DNA of 64,000 bases from Candidatus Hydrogenedentota bacterium (GCA_903893795.1 CAITNO010000034.1:1-64000); one strand, 5' to 3'; counted from the first letter of the stretch, positions 40,495 through 49,238 are shown. Made by a program: numbers and translations. Notes: generated from the letters alone by a model not told the origin.

Positions 40495-41934
40495 ATGGAA
40501 TTTGAGGCAGTCGTCGGCATGGAGGTCCATGTCGAGATCAACAGCAAATCAAAAGTGTTCTGCGGGTGCAGCGCCGATTTCCATGCCGGGCCCAACACGA
40601 ACGTGTGCCCCGTGTGCCTCGGCATGCCGGGCGTGCTGCCGGTGCTCAACGTGGACATGGTCAACAAGTCCGTGGCCGTGGGCCTGGCGCTCAACTGCGC
40701 CATTTCCCGCTGGTCCAAGCTCGACCGCAAGAACTACTTCTATCCGGACATGGCCAAGAACTACCAGATCAGCCAGTACGACCTGCCGCTCTGCCAGAAC
40801 GGCTGGATCGAGATTGACCTGGACGGCCAGACCAAGCGCATCGGCATCACCCGGGCGCACATCGAAGAGGACACGGCCCGCAATACGCACACCATCGCCG
40901 GCAACCAGAGCGGCGTGGATTTCAACCGCAGCGGCGTGGCCCTGCTGGAAATCGTGACCGAGCCCGACATCCGCAGCGCCAAGGAGGCCTTTGCCTACCT
41001 GACGGCGCTCAAGCAGCTCCTGCAGTACCTCGACGTGAGCGACTGCAACATGGAGGAGGGTTCGCTGCGGGCCGAGGCCAACATCAGCGTGCGCCCCGTG
41101 GGCCAGGAGCAATTCGGCACCAAGACCGAGGTCAAGAATGTTGCCTCCTTCTCGGGCGTTTTCAAGGCCATCGAGTTTGAAATCGCGCGCCACATCAAGC
41201 TGATCAATTCGGGCGGCAAGGTGGTGCAGGAAACGCGCGGCTGGGACGCCGACCGGGGCATCACCGTTCCGCAGCGGCTTAAGGAATCGGCCCACGACTA
41301 CCGCTACTTCCCCGAGCCCGACCTGGTGCCCATCGTGGTGGACGAGGCCTGGGAACAGCGCATACGCGAATCCCTGCCTGAACTGCCCGCCGCACGGCGC
41401 AGCCGGATGGGAACCCAGTACGGCCTGTCGGCCTATGACGCCAACGTGATCACCCTGTCCCAGGACACGGCCAACTACTATGAGCGGGTGGTGGCGGTCG
41501 GCGCAGACGCGAAGAAGGCGGCCAACTGGCTCATGGGTGAACTGCAGGCACTGCTGTCGGCGGCCAAGCAGGAAATCACCGACTGCCGTGTCACCCCGGC
41601 CGACCTGGCCGCGCTCATCGGGCTCATTGATTCGGGCGCGATCAACGGCAAAATGGCCAAAGATATCATCGCTGAAATGTTCGAGACGGGCAAGGCGCCG
41701 CAGGACATCGTGAAGGAGCAGGGACTGAGCCAGATTACCGACACTGGCGCAATCGAGGACATCATCCGCAAAGTGCTGGCCGACAACCCCGCCCAGGTGG
41801 GGCAGTTCCGGTCCGGCAAAGAGCAGGTGTTCGGGTTCCTCGTGGGGCAGGTGATGCGCGCCACCCAGGGCAAGGCCAATCCGGCCCTGCTTAATGATTT
41901 GCTGCGCCGCGAACTTTCGCGGCAGGAGAACTAG
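40495..41934 (+). CDS. gatB: Aspartyl/glutamyl-tRNA amidotransferase subunit B
   Basis: 479 aa from the ATG at 40495 (GAGG upstream, 10 nt after gatA). Zinc-site cysteines are in VFCGCSADF and NVCPVCLGMPGVLP. ARNTHTIAGNQSGVDFNRSG and SLRAEANISVRP are kinase-domain signatures, and the C-terminal YqeY-like tail is present (IIRKVLADNPAQV). Activates the misacylated tRNA by phosphorylation and accepts ammonia from GatA. Confidence 0.98.
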   Translation: MEFEAVVGMEVHVEINSKSKVFCGCSADFHAGPNTNVCPVCLGMPGVLPVLNVDMVNKSVAVGLALNCAISRWSKLDRKNYFYPDMAKNYQISQYDLPLCQNGWIEIDLDGQTKRIGITRAHIEEDTARNTHTIAGNQSGVDFNRSGVALLEIVTEPDIRSAKEAFAYLTALKQLLQYLDVSDCNMEEGSLRAEANISVRPVGQEQFGTKTEVKNVASFSGVFKAIEFEIARHIKLINSGGKVVQETRGWDADRGITVPQRLKESAHDYRYFPEPDLVPIVVDEAWEQRIRESLPELPAARRSRMGTQYGLSAYDANVITLSQDTANYYERVVAVGADAKKAANWLMGELQALLSAAKQEITDCRVTPADLAALIGLIDSGAINGKMAKDIIAEMFETGKAPQDIVKEQGLSQITDTGAIEDIIRKVLADNPAQVGQFRSGKEQVFGFLVGQVMRATQGKANPALLNDLLRRELSRQEN

Positions 41935-41935
41935 C

Positions 41936-42334
41936 ATGGCGGAAGCCACGACAAAGAAAAAGAGAACGGGCCGCATGCCCGCAGCCATTCTGGCAAAAGT
42001 GCGCGCCGTGGGCGAGTTGGCCGCGGAGAAAAAAGCCCGAAACATCCGAGCCTTCGACGTGCGCGGATTGACGCTCATGGCCGACGTGTTCGTCCTGTGC
42101 AGCGTGGGAAGCGAGCCGCAACTGCGCGCCGTGACCTCCATCGCCCGCGAGGACATGAAGGAAAAGGGCTACCAGGTCCTCCGTGTCGAGGGCGACCACA
42201 AGTGCGGCTGGTTGATTGTGGACTACGGGGATGTTATCTTTCATGTGTTCCGGGACACAGCGAGGGAATTTTACGACCTCGACCGCCTGTGGGCGGACGC
42301 CCCGGAAATAAAGCTGGAATTGGACAAGGCGTAG
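41936..42334 (+). CDS. rsfS: Ribosomal silencing factor RsfS
   Basis: 132 aa with a basic N-terminal extension (TTKKKRTGRMPAA), then the Iojap/RsfS domain: AEKKARNIRAFDVRGLT, ADVFVLCSVGSEPQLRAV, VEGDHKCGWLIVDYGDVIFH and FYDLDRLWADAP. Binds L14 and blocks 30S-50S joining during starvation. AGGAG about 7 nt before the ATG overlaps the end of gatB, so translation is probably coupled. Confidence 0.96.
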   Translation: MAEATTKKKRTGRMPAAILAKVRAVGELAAEKKARNIRAFDVRGLTLMADVFVLCSVGSEPQLRAVTSIAREDMKEKGYQVLRVEGDHKCGWLIVDYGDVIFHVFRDTAREFYDLDRLWADAPEIKLELDKA

Positions 42335-42384
42335 GGGTTGCGCCGCGCCCTCCGGACGCTGGCGCAAGTCCTTCAGAAGAGAGC

Positions 42385-43227
42385 ATGCTAGACCCTCAAT
42401 TCATGCCGGACATACCGAAGCTGTACCACTACAAGCTCGAGCGCGTGCTCGGGCAGGGTGGTACGGGCAAGGTGTATCTGGGCATCGACACCAAGAAGGG
42501 CGAGGCCGTCGCGGTAAAGCTTTTCAACGAGAACTTCTTCCGCAACTATCTCCATGTGCGCGACCTCGCCAAGAGCGTGGCCAAGTTCAAGCGTTTCAAA
42601 CACGTGAACTGCGTGCAGATCTTTGAATTCATGGACGGCCCCGAGGGCCGCTGCATGATCATGGAATACATCGACGGGCCCAGCCTCAAGTGGTACATCC
42701 TGAACCGTCCCTGGAATCTCCAGGAACGTCTGAATCTCTGCATGCAGATGTGCCAGGGGATGCAGTACCTGCACGACAAGGGCTGTGTGCACCACGACTT
42801 CAAACCCGCCAACGTGCTCTTCACCCGCACTGGCGTGGTCAAGATTGCCGACTTTTCCCTCTACGGCAGCAGTTTCCTGCTTGAGCTGATGGACCGCAGC
42901 GTGGGCGAGCAGATCACCCCCATGTTCGTCGCGCCGGAATTCATCCGCAAGGAAAAAGTCAACGCGGCCGGCGACCAGTATTCGATGGGCATCACCTTCT
43001 ATATGATGTTCGCCGAGCGCGTGCCCTTCCCCGTGGACAATCTGGGCAAGCTGTACCAGTGCCATCTGACGGTCGTTCCCGACCATCCGTCGCTGGTCAA
43101 CCCCAAGTGCCCCACCGCCCTGGGCGACATCATCATGAAGCTGCTCCAGAAGCGTCCTGAAAAGCGCTTCGCCGACTGCGACGAACTGCGCATCGCCCTC
43201 TCACAGATCGGCCGCAGCAGGATCTAA
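42385..43227 (+). CDS. PknB-like Ser/Thr protein kinase
   Basis: 280 aa, a kinase domain with no visible extra domain or membrane segment. Glycine loop GQGGTGKVY, Lys45 in VAVKLF, a catalytic loop HHDFKPAN (Asp138; HRD replaced by HHD) and a DFS metal motif in place of DFG (Asp157). VAPEFIRKE stands for APE. Catalytic Lys and both Asp residues are kept, so activity is likely. 50 nt after rsfS; no close ribosome binding site beyond GAAGAGAG. Substrate unknown. Confidence 0.9.
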   Translation: MLDPQFMPDIPKLYHYKLERVLGQGGTGKVYLGIDTKKGEAVAVKLFNENFFRNYLHVRDLAKSVAKFKRFKHVNCVQIFEFMDGPEGRCMIMEYIDGPSLKWYILNRPWNLQERLNLCMQMCQGMQYLHDKGCVHHDFKPANVLFTRTGVVKIADFSLYGSSFLLELMDRSVGEQITPMFVAPEFIRKEKVNAAGDQYSMGITFYMMFAERVPFPVDNLGKLYQCHLTVVPDHPSLVNPKCPTALGDIIMKLLQKRPEKRFADCDELRIALSQIGRSRI

Positions 43228-43589
43228 CATTCCGCCACACCCCTCCCCCGCTCCCTTTTCCGGCCGCCATTCTCCGCCTTCCCTGCCACAAACAGCGCTA
43301 CGAAGTTGCTCCGCCCCACAGCCCGCAATCAACAGCCAAAGCCCTGACTGCCTTTGGATTTGTTACGTATTTCCCCCGGATTTTAGGATGCCCAAAGCCC
43401 TATAAACTATTGTCATGAGCGCAATGATGGAATGTGGCTGACAGCGTGTCCTCCGGCCCGGATGTTTGATTGTGTGGTCACAAAAAGAAAGGGACCGGGG
43501 CTAATCATCAGCTAACGGTTCAGCGGTATAAATGCACGCAAATCTCCCAGTGATTGACGCCGGATAGACCGGTGAAGAAGGAGGTCATC
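43228..43589. other. Gene-free region, likely promoter and leader
   Basis: 362 nt between the kinase and the orphan C-domain gene. A TATAAA at 43401-43406 could be a -10 box, but no good -35 accompanies it. The stretch from about 43490 to 43575 is less GC-rich and may be an untranslated leader. I found no tRNA or riboswitch match and no coding frame I trust. Confidence 0.35.
43578..43585 (+). promoter_or_regulatory. Strong Shine-Dalgarno site AAGGAGGT
   Basis: A full anti-16S match 4 nt before the ATG at 43590. It supports the free-standing adenylate-enzyme C-domain as a real gene rather than debris. Confidence 0.7.
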
Positions 43590-43874
43590 ATGCGGATTCG
43601 TGAGATTGAGAACCGACTGACGGAATGCGCCAACGTGCGGGAGGCATGCGTCCTGCCCGGTCCCGTGTTCGCGGGAAGGATGCGGTATCACGCCTTTGTC
43701 GTCCTCGGGAAGGGCACACCTGCGGTACGAGAGCATTTTCAGGCCCATTGCAACGTGCGCCTGAAAGAACTGCGCGCCACGCTGGACATGCAGGTGGTGG
43801 ACCGTATTCCACGAACTGCCGCGGGAGTGGTGTCACGGCGCGCTTTGGCAACTTTGACGACAGTCTCAACGTGA
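43590..43874 (+). CDS. Free-standing AMP-binding-enzyme C-terminal-like domain
   Basis: 94 aa. The whole protein follows the C-terminal subdomain of acyl/aryl-CoA synthetases and NRPS A-domains: MRIREIENRLTECANVREAC, YHAFVVLGKG, VREHFQAHCNVRLKELRATL and VVDRIPRTAAGVVSRRAL. In the last motif the catalytic Lys of GKxxR is Val (AAGVVSRR). There is no adenylating N-domain before it. A near-perfect Shine-Dalgarno sequence argues for real expression. It could act with a separate N-domain elsewhere, or be a non-catalytic regulator. Followed by two tiny orphan genes. Confidence 0.7.
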   Translation: MRIREIENRLTECANVREACVLPGPVFAGRMRYHAFVVLGKGTPAVREHFQAHCNVRLKELRATLDMQVVDRIPRTAAGVVSRRALATLTTVST

Positions 43875-43901
43875 TGATGACGTGCGGGTTTCCATTCAGC
43901 C

Positions 43902-44171
43902 ATGAAACCGATTGAGATGGGTCCTCCCGTAATGCGCAATCAAAACTATGCGCGACAATGGGTGGCGTTTTACATGATGCAGGGCTACACCGAGCCGCAG
44001 AGCGAAGTTCTGGCCCGGCAGCTTTGCAGCGACGGCCGACGCGACGAGCGCGCCACGGTGGATGACAAGTATGGTTTCAAGAAAACCGGGAAATACTGCC
44101 GTCGCCAAAGCCCCGCACGAAATGTGGTGACAATTGACGAAATAAAACGGGCCATGGCGGATTATGCCTAG
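43902..44171 (+). CDS. Small orphan protein, 89 aa
   Basis: Not recognised. Mixed charge, no membrane segment or signal peptide. Features: an aromatic/Met stretch (YARQWVAFYMMQGY), LARQLCSDGRRDERAT, a Lys/Arg-rich middle (KYGFKKTGKYCRRQ) and a C-terminal helix DEIKRAMADYA. It starts 28 nt after the orphan C-domain gene, and its stop meets the next frame. Coding status is moderately supported by composition only. Confidence 0.5.
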   Translation: MKPIEMGPPVMRNQNYARQWVAFYMMQGYTEPQSEVLARQLCSDGRRDERATVDDKYGFKKTGKYCRRQSPARNVVTIDEIKRAMADYA

Positions 44172-44206
44172 TGGCCGCGGCATTTTCTGCCGCACCGGAG
44201 ATGCAG

Positions 44207-44458
44207 ATGAAGAAGTCGAATGTGGATTACAAACCGTTTTGCGACAAGTACAACCGGCCGCCGGAAGCGGACCGCGTTGCCTTGTGGACCTTCAGTGTTG
44301 AGGGGGAAACAGTATCCTTTTGGGGCACGCTGGCGGAGGCGTCCTCCATCGCCTCGCTGTATGCCCACGCGAATGCCATGGAAGAGGAGACCTTTCAGCT
44401 TATGGACTACCGCCCTGTTCCCCGCCGGGTTTTTTCGGTGCGCAGCTTCGACAACTGA
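44207..44458 (+). CDS. Small orphan protein, 83 aa
   Basis: Not recognised. The ATG at 44207 is chosen because CCGGAG lies 6 nt upstream; a GTG at 44171 touching the previous stop would add 12 residues. KSNVDYKPFCDKYNRPPEAD is followed by an alternating strand pattern (ALWTFSVEGETVSFWG) and a helix, then RRVFSVRSFDN. Soluble and slightly acidic. Precedes the pseudopilin gene by 93 nt; no function can be given. Confidence 0.5.
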   Translation: MKKSNVDYKPFCDKYNRPPEADRVALWTFSVEGETVSFWGTLAEASSIASLYAHANAMEEETFQLMDYRPVPRRVFSVRSFDN

Positions 44459-44551
44459 GCGGCTTCGGGCCGCGGCCCGGGGGCTCCCGTCCCGGCTTGG
44501 CCACGGCCTGATTTGGACTTTTCCCAACACAACGAACAAAGGAGAAATGCA

Positions 44552-45571
44552 ATGCGACGTGGAAGAAACGGTTTCACATTGATTGAACTGCTGGTGGTGA
44601 TTGCGATCATCGGCATTTTGGCGGCAATCCTGCTGCCCGCCCTGGCACGCGCGCGGGAAGCGGCCCGCCGGGCCAGTTGCCAAAACAACCTGAAACAGAT
44701 GGGTATCATCCTGAAGATGTACTCCAACGAGGCCGCCGGTGCCTTCCCCCCGATGCAGGGCATTGCGCCCTACTACACCGACGGGTCCGCCGGCAAACCG
44801 GTGGGCTGCACCACGCAGGATGAGCCGGAGATTGGCCCTTCTGTTACGGCACTCTATCCCGAGTACCTGACGGACTGGAACGTGCTTGTCTGCCCGTCCA
44901 ATCCTGACGGGACCAACGCCAAGGACGTTCTGGCCATTATCTCGGACGCGCCGGGACAGGTGTGTGTCAGTCCCTACAAGGGCCAGGCCGACAACCAGTC
45001 GGACTGCTACCAGTATTTCGGCTGGGTCATCGACCGGGGCGACGGCGCCTATCCGCAGACCGATCTGTCGGTGGTGAGCAGTGTGCTCGGCGTTACGCTT
45101 CCCGCAGGCGCCACGGCGCCGTCCCAGATTCTCGGGGTCGCACTGCCCCTTTTCAACGGCGGCGCATTCAGCAGAAGCGTCTCCGCGAACGGCGCTGCCA
45201 TCCGTCAACTGCTCGACGGCGACATTGACCTCACCGCCTCGCCCCTTTCCAGCATGATTGTCAACGCGGCCACCAGTGGAAACGGCGGCACCAAGACGGT
45301 GCACCGGTTGAAAGAGGGTGTCGAGCGCTTCATGATCACCGACATCAACAACCCGGGCGGCAGCGCCATGGCGCAGTCCAGCCTCCCCATCTACTGGGAC
45401 AGCGTCAGCAACACCCCCGGCGCGGCGGCGGCCTTCAACCATGTTCCCGGCGGCGCAAACACGCTCTACATGGACGGCCACTCGGAATTTGTGCGTTACG
45501 AAAAGAACGGCAAGTTCCCCGCCAACGGTCCCTGGGCCAACACCTACGGCATGATCGCAGCATCGTTCTAG
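44552..45571 (+). CDS. DUF1559-type prepilin-like (pseudopilin) protein
   Basis: 339 aa. Type IV prepilin N-terminus: a short basic leader RRGRNG followed by the processing site [20 protein letters not shown] and the helix. [20 protein letters not shown] is typical of the DUF1559/SBP_bac_10 group expanded in PVC and related bacteria. Near the end is [20 protein letters not shown], the H-x-DG signature with ten rather than nine intervening residues. GGAG is 7 nt before the ATG. Processed by a prepilin peptidase not in this window. Ended by a strong terminator. Confidence 0.92.
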   Translation: MRRGRNGFTLIELLVVIAIIGILAAILLPALARAREAARRASCQNNLKQMGIILKMYSNEAAGAFPPMQGIAPYYTDGSAGKPVGCTTQDEPEIGPSVTALYPEYLTDWNVLVCPSNPDGTNAKDVLAIISDAPGQVCVSPYKGQADNQSDCYQYFGWVIDRGDGAYPQTDLSVVSSVLGVTLPAGATAPSQILGVALPLFNGGAFSRSVSANGAAIRQLLDGDIDLTASPLSSMIVNAATSGNGGTKTVHRLKEGVERFMITDINNPGGSAMAQSSLPIYWDSVSNTPGAAAAFNHVPGGANTLYMDGHSEFVRYEKNGKFPANGPWANTYGMIAASF

Positions 45572-45594
45572 AAAGATTCACGACGGTATCGGTC

Positions 45595-45624
45595 AAGGCG
45601 CGGACTTCGGTCCGCGCCTTTCTT
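45595..45624 (+). terminator. Intrinsic terminator with UUCG tetraloop
   Basis: A perfect 11-bp stem AAGGCGCGGAC / GTCCGCGCCTT around TTCG, followed by TCTTC, 23 nt after the pseudopilin stop. Confidence 0.9.
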
Positions 45625-45710
45625 CATTCATCGGACAGGGAGGTGTCGACAGAACGCGTGTGCTAATATGCCCACAACCGTGGAAATCCAACTGATTGGG
45701 AAGATGGGTC

Positions 45711-47051
45711 ATGCAGAAACCAATTGACCGAATGGAAGGCGATGTAAACGCATCTCCCCTGAGGGAGCAATGGCTCGATGAGTGCGTTTCAGCGGAGGCA
45801 CGGGCGCTGCTTGAGGAGGACAGCCGCCATTTCCTGCACCAATCGCTCTCCACGCCCTGCTTGGACGCGCTGGAATCCTGTGAAGGGGCCGTCCTGCGCG
45901 ACCTGCAGGGGCGGGAGTATCTCGACTTCCATGGAAACAGCGTGCACCAGGTGGGATACCGCAACGCGCGCGTTATCGAGGCTGTCAAAAAACAGTTGGA
46001 CCTCCTGCCCTTTTGCCCGCGCCGCTATACAAATGAACCTGCCGTCGCGCTGGCCGGACGGCTCGCCGCCATTGCGCCCGGCAGTCTAAACAAAGTCCTG
46101 TTTGCGCCGGCAGGAGCGCTGGCCGTCAGCATGGCCCTGAAACTGGCACGTGTCGCCACGGGCCGCTTCAAGACCATCAGTTTTTGGGGCGCGTTCCACG
46201 GCGCCACTCTGGACACAATCAGCGTGGGCGGCGAGGCCATGTTCCGTTCCGGCATTGGTCCGCTGCTTCCGGGTGCCATTCACGTGCCGCCGCCGGAGGA
46301 CTGCCGCGGCGATGACAGTGCCCTGGCCAATGTCGACCAGGTCGAGTATGTCATGGAGCACGAGGGGGACATCGCCGCATTCATCGCTGAACCGGTCCGC
46401 TGCACCGACGTGACCCGGCCCGGCAGGGCCTATTGGAGGCGGGTGCGCGAGCTTTGCGACCGGCACAGGGCGCTGCTAATCTTCGACGAGGTTCCGACCT
46501 GTTTGGGCCGCACGGGCAAAATGTTTGCCTGCGAACACTACGGCGTCGTGCCGGACATCCTCTGCCTGGGCAAGGGGCTGGGCGGGGCCGTCATGCCCAT
46601 GGCCGCGGTCATCGCCAGAGAAGATCTTGATGTGGCCAGGGCATATTCCCTCGGCCATTTCACCCATGAAAAATCCCCGCTGGGCTGCGCCGCCGCACTG
46701 GCCACGCTGGACTGCATCGAGGAGGAGGGTCTTGTCGAACGCAGCCGCATGATGGGGGCGCAACTGCTCGAAGGCCTTCGGGCACTTCAGGCGAAACACC
46801 GCTGCATACGCGAAGTGCGCGGCATTGGCCTGCTTGCCGGGATTGAACTGGCCGACGAAGCGGCGACCGGCCGCGCCGCAACCGATATCGCCGAACAAGT
46901 GCTTTATTCGTGCCTGCGTTTGGGGCTCAGTTTCAAGGTGTCCGGCGGCAAGGTGCTCACGCTGGCCCCACCGCTGAATATCAGCGCCGAAGAACTCGAC
47001 AAGGCCGTGGGGATCGTCGATGCCGCCCTGTCAGAGGTTCTCGCGCAATAA
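45711..47051 (+). CDS. pbfA: PbfA-like (R)-1-hydroxy-2-aminoethylphosphonate ammonia-lyase / class III PLP enzyme
   Basis: 446 aa fold-type I PLP enzyme. PLP residues are Asp259 in LLIFDEVPT and Lys288 in CLGKGLGG. The segments HQSLSTPCLDALESCEG, YLDFHGNSVHQVGYRNARVI, PFCPRRYTNEPAVALAGRLA and LGHFTHEKSPLGCAAALATL match my memory of PbfA, which removes ammonia from the hydroxylated aminophosphonate to give phosphonoacetaldehyde. The related ethanolamine-phosphate phospho-lyases are the main alternative. The start is ATG 45711; the ribosome binding site is weak. The next genes are a HAD phosphatase and an NPP-type phosphodiesterase. Confidence 0.75.
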   Translation: MQKPIDRMEGDVNASPLREQWLDECVSAEARALLEEDSRHFLHQSLSTPCLDALESCEGAVLRDLQGREYLDFHGNSVHQVGYRNARVIEAVKKQLDLLPFCPRRYTNEPAVALAGRLAAIAPGSLNKVLFAPAGALAVSMALKLARVATGRFKTISFWGAFHGATLDTISVGGEAMFRSGIGPLLPGAIHVPPPEDCRGDDSALANVDQVEYVMEHEGDIAAFIAEPVRCTDVTRPGRAYWRRVRELCDRHRALLIFDEVPTCLGRTGKMFACEHYGVVPDILCLGKGLGGAVMPMAAVIAREDLDVARAYSLGHFTHEKSPLGCAAALATLDCIEEEGLVERSRMMGAQLLEGLRALQAKHRCIREVRGIGLLAGIELADEAATGRAATDIAEQVLYSCLRLGLSFKVSGGKVLTLAPPLNISAEELDKAVGIVDAALSEVLAQ

Positions 47052-47181
47052 CGCAACCGGCCAAGACACCAAATCCACGGCAGGAAGAGATCCACCATTC
47101 TGGAGTATCCACTCTTTACAGTGAATACCCTCCAGCACTCGGCAATAGTTTCCCGCCCGCGCAGGCGCCTTATCTCCACCA

Positions 47182-47970
47182 TCAGGCGGCCTCGTACACT
47201 CCAAAATGTCGCGACTCCAACAAGTCCGCGATAGAGTCGACAACGATGTCGGGCTGATAGGCGTACCGCGCCAAATCGTCCCGTCGGGTCCCTCCAGTCA
47301 GCACCAGTATGGTGCGGTATCCCATGTTGACCCCTCCCAGTATGTCGGTTTCCATGGTGTCGCCGATCATTATGGTGCGCGCCGCGTCCAATTCCAATTC
47401 CTTTCGGGCGGCGCGCATCATGATGGGGCTGGGTTTGCCCACACTGAAAGCCTTGACACCGGTGGCAGCCTCAAGAAGCGCTGTAATGGCGCCACACCCG
47501 GGCCGCATGCCTTTGGGCGTGGGGCAGTTTGGGTCAAGATTGGTGGCAACCAGTTTCGCGCCTTTGAGAACCATGTTTGTGGCGTTCTCGATCATCTCAA
47601 AACTGATGGTTCTGCCCTCTCCCACAACAACGTAATCCGGGTCATGATCCACCACCGCGTAGCCATTGTCGTGCAAAGCGTTAAGCAAGCCGCCCTCGCC
47701 AATGACGTACGCCGTTCCCCCGGGCTTCTGGGCCGAGAGAAAACGCGCTGTTGCCATCGCGCAGGTGAAAATGTGACGCTCCTCCACGTTAAAGCCCATG
47801 CGGCAAAGTTTGGTGGCGATGTCCCGCCGTGTTCTCTGGCTGTTGTTCGTGAGAAACATAAATGGAATCTCATGGCTGCGGAGCGCGTTAATGAACTCTG
47901 TGGCGCCGCGAATGGTTTCGCCCTCGCGGTAAATAACACCGTCCATATCAATCAAGTAACCCATAGACAT
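47182..47970 (-). CDS. HAD-superfamily phosphatase, NagD-like (class IIA)
   Basis: 262 aa from the ATG at 47970 (GGAG 10 nt upstream). HAD motif I is LIDMDGVIY, motif II FLTNNSQRT, the Lys of motif III is in FSVGKPSP, and motif IV is MIGDTMETDILGG. The large C2a cap is of the NagD/p-nitrophenyl-phosphatase type. These act on small phosphate esters such as UMP, glycerol phosphate or sugar phosphates. It faces the PbfA-like gene tail to tail. It is not a PhnX-type phosphonatase by its cap. Confidence 0.9.
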   Translation of the reverse strand: MSMGYLIDMDGVIYREGETIRGATEFINALRSHEIPFMFLTNNSQRTRRDIATKLCRMGFNVEERHIFTCAMATARFLSAQKPGGTAYVIGEGGLLNALHDNGYAVVDHDPDYVVVGEGRTISFEMIENATNMVLKGAKLVATNLDPNCPTPKGMRPGCGAITALLEAATGVKAFSVGKPSPIMMRAARKELELDAARTIMIGDTMETDILGGVNMGYRTILVLTGGTRRDDLARYAYQPDIVVDSIADLLESRHFGVYEAA

Positions 47971-48365
47971 CTTTAGAACTCTCCAATTGGGGTTGTTTCT
48001 TTGGTTCAAGCAGCTTGTGGCGGCAGCCATTGCTGACAAGAGGCGCTGCAAGCGCCGCTCTTGACTTGTGCAGTCATTGCCAGTTTACATGCTTCATGTT
48101 TCCTTCACGTTTGGCTGGGGTTAGAATCGCGTGAATCTTGAATTGACAGCGCTTTCCTGCCAACAAGGCCATTTCAACATTCGGGTTCCGAAGATCTAAC
48201 GGAAGTGATCGACGGACTTGCAGCATGACCGGTCAAAGAAAATGCCTTTGGCCGTCAACCCCCATCATTTGCTAACACGACCGTGCTAAAAAGTGCGCGG
48301 AATGCGCCATTTGGATGATGGCGCCCAGAACATTGCAACGCTTCCACCTGGAAAGAAGAACTCTC
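47971..48365. other. Gene-free divergent region
   Basis: 395 nt between the HAD gene and the NPP gene. Less GC-rich than the surroundings. It holds a TTGACA at 48143-48148 without a matching -10 box. A 7-bp inverted repeat GCGCCAT/ATGGCGC (48304-48310 and 48318-48324) lies about 40 nt before the NPP start. No coding frame is supported. Confidence 0.4.
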
Positions 48366-49238
48366 ATGATTAGCCATTTCCGCGCTGGTTTCAGCGTCTT
48401 TCTAATGCTTCTCTGCACGGCCGCGGGCGCTTTGGCGCCAGAAGTCGGCCATGTCTTCATCGTCAGCTTCGACGGGGCCAGACCCGACGCCATGCAAAGC
48501 AGCAAAATGCCGGAGTTGAGCGCGATGGTTGCCGAGGGGGCCGCGTGCTGGAATGCGCAGACCGTTTTCCCGAGTGTCACGCTCATTGCCCACACATCGA
48601 TGCTAACGGGTGTTGGTCCCGAAAAACATCGGGTGGACTGGAACGACTGGGTGCCGGAGAAAGGGCTCGTGACCGTCCCCACCGTATTCTCCATTGCAAA
48701 ACAACGCGGATTCAGCACCGCCATGTTTGTCGGAAAAGAGAAGTTCAAGCATCTCAACCTGCCCGACACCGTCGACAGTTTTGAGTTTCCCGACTATTCC
48801 GAAACCGTGGTCGCCCAAACGGCAGCCAGATATATTACGGACAAGAAACCGCAACTTTGCTTTATCCACTTTGCCGATCCGGACGGCACGGGACATAAGT
48901 ACGGCTGGTGCTCGCCGGAACAAAAGTCGGCCCTCGCCGAAGGGGACACGGCGCTCGGCGCGGTGAGGAGGGCCATCGAGACCGCAGGCATTGCCGGTGA
49001 CAGCGTGATAATCGTGACCGCCGACCACGGTGGCCATGACAAGACCCATGGGAGCCACGCCCGGGAAGACATGACGATTCCCTGGATCGTCTGGGGCAAG
49101 GGGGTCAAGAAGGGTTTCACCATCACCGCACCGGTGACCACCTTTGACACGGCCGCGACGGCCCTGTGGCTGATGCATGTTGCGGTCCCTGAGGAATGGG
49201 ATGGACGCCCGGTGACAACAGCCTTTGCGGAACCATGA
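48366..49238 (+). CDS. Exported alkaline-phosphatase-superfamily NPP-type phosphodiesterase
   Basis: 290 aa. A signal peptide (FSVFLMLLCTAAGALA) predicts export. First metal Asp is in FIVSFDGARPD, the nucleophile is probably Thr in FPSVTLIAHTSMLTG, and further metal ligands are in HFADPDGTGHKYG and TADHGGHDKTHG. This is the nucleotide pyrophosphatase/phosphodiesterase pattern; Thr rather than Ser/Cys-x-Pro-x-Arg excludes a sulfatase. Substrate unknown: nucleotides, phosphodiesters or, given the PbfA-like neighbour, possibly phosphonate-derived compounds. Confidence 0.88.
   Translation: MISHFRAGFSVFLMLLCTAAGALAPEVGHVFIVSFDGARPDAMQSSKMPELSAMVAEGAACWNAQTVFPSVTLIAHTSMLTGVGPEKHRVDWNDWVPEKGLVTVPTVFSIAKQRGFSTAMFVGKEKFKHLNLPDTVDSFEFPDYSETVVAQTAARYITDKKPQLCFIHFADPDGTGHKYGWCSPEQKSALAEGDTALGAVRRAIETAGIAGDSVIIVTADHGGHDKTHGSHAREDMTIPWIVWGKGVKKGFTITAPVTTFDTAATALWLMHVAVPEEWDGRPVTTAFAEP

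Noticed and set aside
40549-42156. A 535-codon minus-strand open frame
   Set aside because: Antisense to gatB and rsfS, which are unambiguous.
43228-43589. A tRNA or cyclic-di-GMP-type riboswitch in the long gap
   Set aside because: A short ACGCAAA-like stretch recalls GEMM elements, but the paired arms and conserved bulges could not be found, and no cloverleaf fits.
47182-47970. A PhnX phosphonoacetaldehyde hydrolase
   Set aside because: The cap domain and motifs are NagD-like (class IIA). PhnX has a small C1 cap with a Schiff-base lysine, which is not seen.
48366-49238. A sulfatase that the FGE-fold proteins might activate
   Set aside because: The nucleophile region is FPSVTLIAH with Thr; no Cys/Ser-x-Pro-x-Arg motif exists.
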